Below are positions 1-6,537 of a DNA stretch of 13,116 nt, piece after piece. The notes beneath the pieces are model-generated. The model did no database searches. It saw only the letters and a list, made by a program, of their open reading frames with translations, and had not been told where the DNA came from. Where the stretch lies: the NCBI GenBank assembly GCA_045653425.1, contig JAZOLU010000007.1, forward strand, positions 1 through 13,116. Reading direction: 5' to 3'. The DNA comes from RGIG3009 sp045653425. GTDB taxonomy: Bacteria; Bacillota; Clostridia; Oscillospirales; Acutalibacteraceae. A program made the translations under genes and the position numbers. Position 1 is the stretch's first letter, and every line of letters begins with the position of its first letter.

Positions 1-474
1 GATAGCATTATCCGTTATCTTGAAAAGCAAAACGTAGAAATGGATAGTCAGCGTCCGCAGAGGTTTTGCGAGAATGAAACCATCAACAACGTGCTGCGTG
101 TATATGAGGCGAAAGCAAAAGCCGCAAATATTCGCTTTAACGCCAATGCGGCAGCAAGAAAGGAAACACCGGTTTCCTCTCACGACCTTGTGGCAATTCT
201 TGCAAATGTGGTGGAAAATGCGCTCCACGGTGCTGCCAGTTCAGAAACTTCCGAGCCTGTCATTTCGGTAGATATTTACTATAAAGCCAAGAAAATGGTT
301 ATCGTCTGTGAAAACTCCTGTCATCCGTCTTTGGAGTTTGTTCCCGATATGCCACGGGAACTGTGGGGGGTGGGTATTCACAGCATCGTATCCACCGCAG
401 AAAAATACGGCGGCACTTGTCGCTTCACGGCACAAAACGGTGTGTTCAAAGCAACCGTTGCATTTGCATCTTAA
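1..474 (+). CDS. Sensor histidine kinase, GHKL/AgrC-like, C-terminal part (5' end outside window)
   Basis: The reading frame is open from base 1, so the gene begins upstream and only its last 157 residues are visible. These carry an ATP-binding fold of the GHKL type (HATPase_c_5, as in AgrC-family kinases). There is an N-box around NVVENALHGA (bases about 205-235) and a glycine-rich G-box reading GVGIHSIVSTAEKYGG near the C-terminus. The phospho-accepting histidine, dimerisation helix and membrane sensor would lie upstream. Such kinases sense extracellular signals, often peptides, and phosphorylate LytTR-type response regulators. No regulator gene is in view, but a LytTR-like operator lies 54 bp past the stop codon, which suggests the same signalling system (inference). 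An intrinsic terminator follows directly. The domain call is solid; the signal is unknown. Confidence 0.85.
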   Translation, partial: DSIIRYLEKQNVEMDSQRPQRFCENETINNVLRVYEAKAKAANIRFNANAAARKETPVSSHDLVAILANVVENALHGAASSETSEPVISVDIYYKAKKMVIVCENSCHPSLEFVPDMPRELWGVGIHSIVSTAEKYGGTCRFTAQNGVFKATVAFAS

Positions 475-490
475 TCGTTTTTTGAGCCAT

Positions 491-519
491 CCCCCGATGT
501 AAAAATCGGGGGATTTTTT
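491..519 (+). terminator. Rho-independent terminator of the kinase gene
   Basis: A perfect 8-bp GC-rich stem (491-498 with 505-512), a 6-nt loop and a run of six T (514-519) start 16 bp after the kinase stop codon. It should separate kinase transcription from the surface-protein operon. Confidence 0.9.
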
Positions 520-527
520 GCGTTTAC

Positions 528-565
528 CTACCAATCACGCCAAATTTGCTACCAATCACGCCAAA
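528..565 (+). promoter_or_regulatory. Two direct repeats, probable LytTR-type regulator operator
   Basis: The 17-mer CTACCAATCACGCCAAA occurs at 528-544 and again, identical, at 549-565. The centre-to-centre distance is 21 bp, two helical turns, so both copies lie on one DNA face. LytTR-domain regulators such as AgrA bind a pair of roughly 9-bp direct repeats with this periodicity, usually just upstream of a poor -35. Here the second copy ends 2 bp before the expected -35 position. Assignment to LytTR rests on geometry and on the neighbouring AgrC-like kinase; the base sequence itself is not the classical AgrA consensus. Confidence 0.6.
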
Positions 566-587
566 AACGGTCGTTTTGCCGTCTGCT

Positions 588-596
588 TGCTATAAT
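588..596 (+). promoter_or_regulatory. Extended -10 promoter of the surface-protein operon
   Basis: TGCTATAAT is a consensus TATAAT box (591-596) with the extended -10 TGn element. The -35 position (568-573, CGGTCG) does not resemble TTGACA, which suggests activator dependence. A palindrome AAAACG-GT-CGTTTT (564-577) covers the -35 region. The start codon of the first gene is 31 bp downstream. Confidence 0.65.
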
Positions 597-626
597 ATAG
601 CAAACCCGTCGCAAAGGAGAGGTCCT

Positions 627-833
627 ATGGAAAAATCGCAGGAAACTTGTCCGTACAAGGACAAAGAAATTACCCGTTATACCACCTGTTCTTGTTTTGA
701 GGGGCGGCGAAGTATCCTGGCAATAGAACCAATTTGTTGGTTTTGTAAGTATGCTAAGTACGACCTTAACAGTGATAAACTCCCCGAGACCGGAATCTGT
801 CGGTATCCCCAAGTACAAACGATTGAGAGGTAA
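627..833 (+). CDS. Small cysteine-rich protein, 68 aa, unknown function
   Basis: This is a 68-residue protein with six cysteines (C8, C21, C23, C37, C40, C58), including a CxC and a CWFC (CxxC) pair. That spacing suggests a small metal-binding (zinc-ribbon-like) or redox fold. There is no signal peptide or membrane segment, so it is probably cytoplasmic. The start at 627 is preceded by a good ribosome-binding site (AAAGGAGAGG, 613-622). An in-frame ATG at 546 lies inside the operator and upstream of the promoter, so it is not used. The stop is 2 nt from the start of the giant surface protein, whose ribosome-binding site (GAGAGG, 825-830) lies inside this gene, so the two are probably co-transcribed and translationally coupled. 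I do not recognise the family. A regulatory or accessory role for the surface protein is only a guess from position. Confidence 0.7.
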   Translation: MEKSQETCPYKDKEITRYTTCSCFEGRRSILAIEPICWFCKYAKYDLNSDKLPETGICRYPQVQTIER

Positions 834-835
834 GC

Positions 836-3800
836 ATGATGAAGAAAACAAATCGAAAAGAAACATTAAAACAAATAGTAGGTGTTTTGCTGTTTGGCTA
901 TGTTTGCATAGCAGAAGCAGTCAGCACTGGCTACAAAAAATTCCGCACTCTGCCCAAGAAGGTAATGGCAGTTTGCCTTGCGGCGGCGATCGTCGTGGCA
1001 ATGGTACCCGTGGCCGTTTTTGCGGCAGGCATCCATACCAATCACTGTGTCTGCGGCGAGCAGGAGAGTGTCCACTCCGGCTGTAAAGACGTAGAGTGGA
1101 CTGCGTGGAACGGCACAGATCCCATTCCATACGATTCGAACAAGACGGCATACGTCTATCTGTCTGCAAATGCAGAGCGCAACAGTACGCTGGAAGTATC
1201 AACCGGCTACACGCTCTACCTCTGCCTGAGCGGCAACACACTCAGCCCCGCCAGTGGTTTCACGGGCAGAGCGATTACAGTGTCTAGCGGTGCAACCTTT
1301 GTGTTGACCGATTGCGGCGGGGGCGGTGCTATTTCCGGCTTCACTTCTTCAACAGGCGGCGGCGGTGTGCGCATCTACCAAGGCACCTTTGCTATGTACG
1401 GCGGCACCATCAGTGGTAACAGAGTTACCGGTTATGGGGCGGATGGTGACGGCGGCGGTGTGTACAACTACAACGGCACCGTCACTATGTATGGCGGCAC
1501 CATCAGCGGTAACACCGCCAGCCGATACGGCGCCGGTGTGTACAGCAGCAGAGGCACCTTCACCATGGAAAACGTCACCATCAGCGACAACATTGCCGAC
1601 TATAACGGCGGCGGTGTGTACATCTCCACAGGCACCTTCACCATGGAAAACGTCACCGTAAGTGACAATACCGCAAACAACTCCGAAGATACCTACGAAG
1701 CCAACGGCGGCGGTATATGTTGTTACGCCGGCACCTTTACCATGCGCGGCGGCACCATCAGCGGCAACGAGATAAAAGGTACGAATAGTTACGGAGGCGG
1801 TATAACTGTCGGCAGCGGTGCAACGGCTGAAATTACCGACGTCACCATCAGCGGTAACACTGCCTATAACGGCAGCGGTATAACTGTCGGCAACGGTGCA
1901 ACGGCTGAAATTACCGACGTCACCATCAGCGGTAACACTTCCACGAATAACGGCGGTGGTGTGTGCAACTATGGCACCTTCACCATGGAAAACAGCACCG
2001 TAAGCGGAAACACTTCCGCGAATTGCGGCGGCGGTACGTACAACGTCGGAACCTTCACCATAAAAAACAGCACCGTAAGCGGAAACACTTCCACGTATAA
2101 CGGCGGTGGTGTGTACAACAGCGTAACCTTAAATCTGTCCGGTAATACCAAGATTATCAACAATACTAAAGGCACCGCGGGTAATCTCACCCCCAATAAT
2201 ATCTATCTGCAAAGCGGTAAAACAGTCACTGTGGCAGATGCGCTGACCTGTGGGGATGCATCTATCGGTGTCACGATGCAAAAATATAATGGCGGTACTT
2301 TCGCCACCGGTGGCGCTGCCTATATCGGCAAGTTTGTAAGTGACAGCAGCGAATATGGCATAGCGGTAGACGGTGAAAACCTTGCACTGAAATATCAGTA
2401 CCCCGTTACATTTGACTATGGCACACTGGGCAAAGAAACTAAGATGGTTTCGAGTGGCGAAACCGTTACACCTCCTGCCCCCGTATTTCCAGGCAAGGTT
2501 TTGGTGGGTTGGTATACAAACAGCAATTTTACCACCGAATTTAATTTCAGTAATGCTATCAACGAAAATAAAACCATCTATGCAAAGTTTGCCGACTACG
2601 AGGACGATAAAGCGGCGTTGCAGGACGCCATTGATGCGCTGGAAACCGCAGTGGACAATGTGGAAACAGCGCTCGATAATAAGGTCAGCACAGATAAACT
2701 GACTGAGGAAGTGGGCAAGCTCACCAATGCCATCCAAGCAGCAAAGGATTACGCCGACACGCAGGATGCGGCGCTGAAAACCACCCTTGAAGCGGCTGAT
2801 GCTACACTGAATGCCGCAATCACTGAGCTGCAGAACAGAGTGACCGCCCTGGAAACAGGACTTACCACTGCAAACGGCAAGATCGACACCAATACAAGTG
2901 ATATTGGCACCTTGAAAACCGATGTTTCCGATCTCAAGAATTGGAAAACCGAAGCACAGAACGCAATTACCGCTCTGCAAGGTCTTACCAACACACAGGG
3001 TACAAACATTTCTGCATTGCAGACCGCTGTTGCTAATCTGCAAACCGCTGTGAATACGGCAAACGACAAGATTACCGCAGCCGAGAACAGAATTGCAGTT
3101 CTTGAAGGCAAGGTTTCTGCGCTTGAGACAGCAAAAACAAACCTTGAAAACGCAGTATCTGCATTGCAGACCGCTGTTGCGGGTAAGGCTGATACCGCAA
3201 CCGTAAACGCCGCTATTGCAGAGCTTCAGGCCGCTATCGTCGCACTGGAAGCAGTTAAGGACGATTACGCAACCGCAGATGCTACTCTTAAGACCGAGCT
3301 GGAGGGCAAGATCGCAACAGCAAAGAGTGAGGCAATTTCTGCCGCTGAAACTCTCGTAAACAACGCCAAGACTGAGCTGCAGTCCAAGATCGATGCAAAG
3401 GCAGATGCAGCTACCACCACTGTGGCAATTCAGACTTTGCAGGCAGCCGTTGCCGCACTGGAAAGCGTCAAAGACGATTATGCGACTGCCGATGCCGCTC
3501 TGAAGACCGAGCTGGAGGGCAAGATCAGCGCTGCGCAAACTGCAACAATTTCTGCCGCTGAAACACTCGTCAATAATGCAAAGACCGAGCTTCAGTCCAA
3601 GATCGATGCAAAGGCAGATGCAGCTACCACCACTGTGGCAATTCAGAATTTGCAGGCAGCTGTTGCCGCACTTGAAGCAGTTAAGGACGATTACGCAACT
3701 GCCGATGCAACCCTTAAAACAGAGCTTGAAGGCAAGATCAGCGCTGCGCAAACTGCAACAATTTCTGCCGCTGAAACACTCGTCAACAATGCAAAGGCAG

Positions 3801-4813
3801 AACTGACAGCGGCAATCAACAATAAGGCCGACACAGCAACACTGAATGCCAAGATAAACGAACTCAATACAGCCATCGCAACAGCTGAGGCAACCGCAAA
3901 AGCATATACGGATAACGCAGCGGCTACACTGACTACAGCCATCGCTACGGCTAAGAGTGAAGCCATCTCTGCTGCAGAAACCCTCGTCAATACCGCAAAG
4001 GCTGAACTGCAGTCGGCAATCGACACTAAGGCGGATGCCGCTACTGTGAATGTCGCTATTGCAAACCTGCAAAATGCCATCACCGCTTTGGAGAACGCCA
4101 AGGACAATTATGTTTCTGCCGATGCTGCGTTGAAGGCCGAGCTGGAAGCAGCCATCGCAAAGGCCAAGCAGGAAGCCATTGATGCAGCCAAGGGTCATAT
4201 CCCCTACATCGGCACAAACGGCAACTGGTGGATCGGTGATACCGACACCGGTGTAGATGCCAACGGCATCAAGGGTGACACCGGCAACGGCATCGCAAGC
4301 ATTACCACCAAAAAGGAAAACGGTGTAACCACCGTGACTATCACCTTTACCGATCCCCAAAAAGAGCCTGTCGTATTCACCATTTCCGATGGTGCTACCG
4401 GTGCTACCGGTGCTGACGGCGTAGGCGTTGCCAAGGTTGAAAAAACCGCTACCAACGGCAAGGTGGATACATATACCATCACATTGACCAACGGTACGAC
4501 CTATACGTTTACCGTAACCAACGGTAAGGATGGCGCTAATGGTATGGACGGAGAAAACGGCAAAGACGGCGCTGACGGTAAGGACGGTCTGACACCGTTT
4601 ATCGGTGAGAATGGCAATTGGTGGATCGGGGAAACCGACACCGGTGTGAAAGCTGCCGCAGATGACAGCATTCCCGTAGGCTCCGGTAACGTCACCGAAG
4701 CAGAAGGTGTAGATACAGTTACAGTCGTTGCGATTGTGATTGCAGGCATTGCACTTCTCGGTAACGTTCTCCTGGCTGTACTCGTTCTCAAAAAGAAAAA
4801 ATCTCTTGTATAA
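836..4813 (+). CDS. Giant membrane-anchored surface protein: beta-helix, InlB-like repeat, coiled-coil stalk, collagen-like region
   Basis: Predicted extracellular adhesin or scaffold of 1325 aa (1324 if the ATG at 839, better spaced from the GAGAGG site, is used). From the N-terminus:
- A long signal region with its hydrophobic core at residues about 43-61 and a likely cleavage after AVFA (about 63). An unusual extra hydrophobic stretch sits at about 12-28.
- A Cys/His-containing head, NHCVCGEQ (about 69-76).
- A right-handed beta-helix domain (about 160-440) built of turns like GGGVYN...GTFTM...GGTISGN.
- An InlB-type repeat (Flg_new/Listeria-Bacteroides family) at about 522-585, with the GWYTN signature.
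- A long Ala-rich coiled coil (about 586-1118) containing near-identical 71-residue repeats.
- A collagen-like zone with GATGATGADG and GKDGADGKDG tracts, bracketed by two GNWWIG-TDTGV motifs (about 1120-1140 and 1251-1270).
- A C-terminal membrane helix (about 1295-1318) ending KKKKSLV.
No LPxTG sortase motif is present, so it is probably held by the membrane helix. The ligand is unknown. Confidence 0.85.
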   Translation: MMKKTNRKETLKQIVGVLLFGYVCIAEAVSTGYKKFRTLPKKVMAVCLAAAIVVAMVPVAVFAAGIHTNHCVCGEQESVHSGCKDVEWTAWNGTDPIPYDSNKTAYVYLSANAERNSTLEVSTGYTLYLCLSGNTLSPASGFTGRAITVSSGATFVLTDCGGGGAISGFTSSTGGGGVRIYQGTFAMYGGTISGNRVTGYGADGDGGGVYNYNGTVTMYGGTISGNTASRYGAGVYSSRGTFTMENVTISDNIADYNGGGVYISTGTFTMENVTVSDNTANNSEDTYEANGGGICCYAGTFTMRGGTISGNEIKGTNSYGGGITVGSGATAEITDVTISGNTAYNGSGITVGNGATAEITDVTISGNTSTNNGGGVCNYGTFTMENSTVSGNTSANCGGGTYNVGTFTIKNSTVSGNTSTYNGGGVYNSVTLNLSGNTKIINNTKGTAGNLTPNNIYLQSGKTVTVADALTCGDASIGVTMQKYNGGTFATGGAAYIGKFVSDSSEYGIAVDGENLALKYQYPVTFDYGTLGKETKMVSSGETVTPPAPVFPGKVLVGWYTNSNFTTEFNFSNAINENKTIYAKFADYEDDKAALQDAIDALETAVDNVETALDNKVSTDKLTEEVGKLTNAIQAAKDYADTQDAALKTTLEAADATLNAAITELQNRVTALETGLTTANGKIDTNTSDIGTLKTDVSDLKNWKTEAQNAITALQGLTNTQGTNISALQTAVANLQTAVNTANDKITAAENRIAVLEGKVSALETAKTNLENAVSALQTAVAGKADTATVNAAIAELQAAIVALEAVKDDYATADATLKTELEGKIATAKSEAISAAETLVNNAKTELQSKIDAKADAATTTVAIQTLQAAVAALESVKDDYATADAALKTELEGKISAAQTATISAAETLVNNAKTELQSKIDAKADAATTTVAIQNLQAAVAALEAVKDDYATADATLKTELEGKISAAQTATISAAETLVNNAKAELTAAINNKADTATLNAKINELNTAIATAEATAKAYTDNAAATLTTAIATAKSEAISAAETLVNTAKAELQSAIDTKADAATVNVAIANLQNAITALENAKDNYVSADAALKAELEAAIAKAKQEAIDAAKGHIPYIGTNGNWWIGDTDTGVDANGIKGDTGNGIASITTKKENGVTTVTITFTDPQKEPVVFTISDGATGATGADGVGVAKVEKTATNGKVDTYTITLTNGTTYTFTVTNGKDGANGMDGENGKDGADGKDGLTPFIGENGNWWIGETDTGVKAAADDSIPVGSGNVTEAEGVDTVTVVAIVIAGIALLGNVLLAVLVLKKKKSLV
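1799..1954 (+). repeat. 78-bp tandem repeat in the beta-helix coding region
   Basis: Two consecutive, nearly identical 78-bp units (starting at 1799 and 1877) each encode one 26-residue beta-helix turn containing ATAEITDVTISGNT. Weaker versions of the same turn occur on both sides. The near identity at DNA level points to recent duplication. Confidence 0.8.
3254..3892 (+). repeat. Three 213-bp (71-aa) repeats in the coiled-coil coding region
   Basis: Copies begin at 3254, 3467 and 3680, exactly 213 bp apart. Each starts with VKDDYATADA and continues through TELEGKI and SAAETLVNNAK. The first two also share SKIDAKADAATTTVAIQ; the third diverges after LVNNAKAEL. A degenerate further unit, NAKDNYVSADAALKAELE, starts near 4094. 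Long DNA identity between copies suggests duplication by recombination, and the array probably sets the stalk length. Confidence 0.8.
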
Positions 4814-4823
4814 GCATAATCCC

Positions 4824-4857
4824 AAAGGGCGATGACTCAAAAAGTCATCGCCCTTTT
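4824..4857 (+). terminator. Rho-independent terminator of the surface-protein operon
   Basis: A perfect 11-bp stem (GGGCGATGACT, 4827-4837, with 4843-4853) extended by AAA/TTT flanks, a 5-nt loop and a terminal T run. It begins 11 bp past the stop codon. The flanking A tract gives it some capacity on the other strand too. Confidence 0.92.
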
Positions 4858-5038
4858 CACATCTCGATTTTAAAATTAAAAAAACAATTGGAAAATCTAC
4901 TCATAATTTCTACAAAAAGTGTGATACTAACAAAGAACAAAAAAACAACAACTCGTCCCAGATAAGGACCTTGGTCGGGTCGTGCTTTTTTGATGGAACG
5001 AGGCTTGATTTAAGCAAATCAATAAATCCCGAAAACCC
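4858..5038 (+). other. Non-coding region upstream of spoVT
   Basis: AT-rich, with no credible gene. It contains a weak terminator-like element (CGTCCC at 4954-4959 against GGGTCG at 4977-4982 with one mismatch, followed by six T at 4986-4991). A short stretch at 4961-4990 translates as DKDLGRVVLF and resembles the SpoVT/AbrB signature. A perfect 10-bp inverted repeat (5029-5038 with 5050-5059) lies at its right edge and runs into the spoVT promoter. Confidence 0.4.
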
Positions 5039-5068
5039 GCATAAATACTGGGTTTTCGGCACATTTTA
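5039..5068 (+). promoter_or_regulatory. Probable sigma-G promoter of spoVT
   Basis: GCATA (5039-5043), an 18-bp spacer and CATTTTA (5062-5068) match the known forespore sigma-G pattern GMATA-N18-CATWHTA at every defined base. In Bacillus subtilis spoVT is a sigma-G gene, so the match makes biological sense. The implied transcript would start only a few bases before the ribosome-binding site (AAAAGGAG, 5077-5084). The -35 lies in the loop of the 5029-5059 inverted repeat. Confidence 0.6.
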
Positions 5069-5093
5069 GAGTAGAGAAAAGGAGTAGAAATAT

Positions 5094-5639
5094 ATGAAAG
5101 CAACTGGTATCGTACGCCGTATAGACGACCTTGGTCGTGTGGTTATACCGAAAGAAATTAGAAGAACTATGCGGATTCGTGAGGGTGACCCGTTGGAGAT
5201 TTTTACCGGTCCCAATGAGGAAGTGGTGTTCAAAAAATATTCGCCGGTGGGGGAAATGTCTCAGTTCGCCACACAGTATGCCGACGTGATGGCGCGGGCG
5301 TGTGACCTGCCGGTGTTAATTTGCGACCGCGACCACGTGATTGCGGTGGCGGGGGAGTCCAAAAAAGAGTATTTGGAAAAGCGGTTGTCGGCACGTTTGG
5401 AGCAGGCAATGGAAGAACGGCAGATGGTACTCGCCAAAAACAGCGGGCGTACACTGTTTGCTACCGAGGGTAAAGAGGAACGTCCGGTGGGCGTGATGGC
5501 GCCCATTTTGGCGGCGGGGGATATTACCGGTTGCGTGTGTATTTTGTGCAACGAGCGGGGACAATTCCCCGGTGAGAGCGACGTGAAACTGGCGCAAGTG
5601 GCCGCCGCTTTTTTGGGCAGACAAATGGAAGAAGTATAG
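5094..5639 (+). CDS. spoVT: Stage V sporulation protein T, AbrB/SpoVT family transcription regulator
   Basis: This 181-aa protein closely fits SpoVT, a late forespore regulator that tunes sigma-G-dependent genes and spore coat and germination properties. Residues about 1-50 form the swapped-hairpin AbrB DNA-binding domain, with the signature RRIDDLGRVVIPKEIRRTMRI. Residues about 55-180 form the GAF-like C-terminal sensor/tetramerisation domain. The length equals the family norm (about 178 aa). The start is set by AAAAGGAG 9 bp upstream and by the canonical MKATGIVRRIDDLG beginning. The gene stands alone, flanked by terminators, with a sigma-G-like promoter. It is good evidence that the organism sporulates or descends from a spore-former. 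A paralogous AbrB-family regulator is the main alternative, but the GAF domain favours SpoVT. Confidence 0.93.
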   Translation: MKATGIVRRIDDLGRVVIPKEIRRTMRIREGDPLEIFTGPNEEVVFKKYSPVGEMSQFATQYADVMARACDLPVLICDRDHVIAVAGESKKEYLEKRLSARLEQAMEERQMVLAKNSGRTLFATEGKEERPVGVMAPILAAGDITGCVCILCNERGQFPGESDVKLAQVAAAFLGRQMEEV

Positions 5640-5700
5640 CCCTCTCTGTAAAGATGTTTATTGCCGACTTCGTCTTCCGCGGAGTCCGGAATACCCATAA

Positions 5701-5788
5701 AACAACGGCTTCGGATGTTTGAACTGCCCCAATTTGTGCTGTCCGCACAATTTGGGGCAGTTCAGTTTTCCGAAGCCGTTGTTTTTTT
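5701..5788. terminator. Very long hairpin, probable bidirectional terminator between spoVT and the thioesterase gene
   Basis: An outer 15-bp perfect stem (5701-5715 with 5769-5783) encloses an inner 20-bp stem (5720-5739 with 5745-5764, one T-T mismatch) and a 5-nt loop. A T run (5782-5788) serves the rightward transcript, and an A run before 5703 serves the leftward one. The total stem of nearly 40 bp is much longer than a usual intrinsic terminator. Confidence 0.85.
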
Positions 5789-5798
5789 ACAAACATAA

Positions 5799-6527
5799 TT
5801 AGTCAAGAGGAACGGTATCTATACGTGCACGCACGTTTACGCTGCTGTCGGCACGCCGGGTCTCAAACCACCATACGGGGTGGCCGTCCTCCTCGGTAAC
5901 GGCGCGAAACACCGTTAATGTTTCGCCCAGCGGTGCTTCCGCTACGTAGTGGATTTGTATACCGGTAACTCGCCGATTGTCGATATCCGGCAAAAAATCG
6001 CACAACATATCGGGATAGCGGGTGTTGTTCATATGATTGTTCACGTCCACGTCGCTATACCGCACCGTGCGCGTACCGGCTTGCTCCCATTCTATGGCGG
6101 GCAAGCGAAAACGCGTGGCTAGCGGCAACGGTTCGTCCTCCGCGTAATGCAGTTCTACCGTACCCACGCGGCACAGCGATTGCGTGTTTAAATCCAGCAA
6201 CGCCCACACACTGGCACCTTCACCAACCAAAGTATCTTCACGGTACAGTTGATAATACCGCTCAAACGAGACACCGCGCGGTGGGTTATACGCCCATGTG
6301 CGAACCGTGAGACGGTCGTACGCACACAAGGGCGCATACAACTGCACGTTGATGCGGCTGAGCACAAACGAATAGCCTTGTGCGATAAGTTCGCGGTAGG
6401 TTGGTCCTTGGGCACGCATCTGTGCATCTGCCGTTTCCTGTAAATAGCGGCACAGAGCCGAGGGATGCACCTCGCCGTTGTGGCCGGTATCGTGCGAAAG
6501 AACGGGATACTCCTGCGTGTAATACAT
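5799..6527 (-). CDS. Acyl-ACP thioesterase (FatA/FatB-like, double hotdog)
   Basis: A 242-aa protein of the bacterial acyl-ACP thioesterase family (PF01643), which hydrolyses acyl-ACP to release free fatty acid in the cytoplasm. The N-terminal hotdog (about 1-125) begins MYYTQEYPVLSHDTG. The C-terminal hotdog carries the catalytic pattern DxNxHxxN as D161, N163, H165 and N168 (YSDVDVNNHMNNTRY), usual for the family. The frame stays open to an ATG at 6674 inside valS, but the start at 6527 has a clean AAGGAG (6534-6539) 6 bp upstream and begins with typical family residues. That ribosome-binding site overlaps the valS stop codon (6538-6540), so translation is probably coupled and the gene is second in a valS operon. 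Chain-length preference cannot be read from the sequence. Confidence 0.88.
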   Translation of the reverse strand: MYYTQEYPVLSHDTGHNGEVHPSALCRYLQETADAQMRAQGPTYRELIAQGYSFVLSRINVQLYAPLCAYDRLTVRTWAYNPPRGVSFERYYQLYREDTLVGEGASVWALLDLNTQSLCRVGTVELHYAEDEPLPLATRFRLPAIEWEQAGTRTVRYSDVDVNNHMNNTRYPDMLCDFLPDIDNRRVTGIQIHYVAEAPLGETLTVFRAVTEEDGHPVWWFETRRADSSVNVRARIDTVPLD

Positions 6528-6537
6528 AGCGTACTCC

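Noticed and set aside
546..626. Start of the small Cys-rich gene at 546
   Set aside because: This ATG lies upstream of the -10 box and inside the direct-repeat operator; the ATG at 627 has a strong ribosome-binding site.
4700..4813. Sortase (LPxTG) anchoring of the surface protein
   Set aside because: No LPxTG-like motif precedes the C-terminal helix; the nearest segment reads IPVGSG, so simple membrane anchoring is preferred.
2129..4840. A 903-residue open frame on the minus strand across the surface-protein gene
   Set aside because: It lies entirely antisense to a gene with clear signal peptide, domains and membrane anchor. Its product is Cys-rich and without recognisable domains, and the openness follows from the repetitive codon use of the sense strand.
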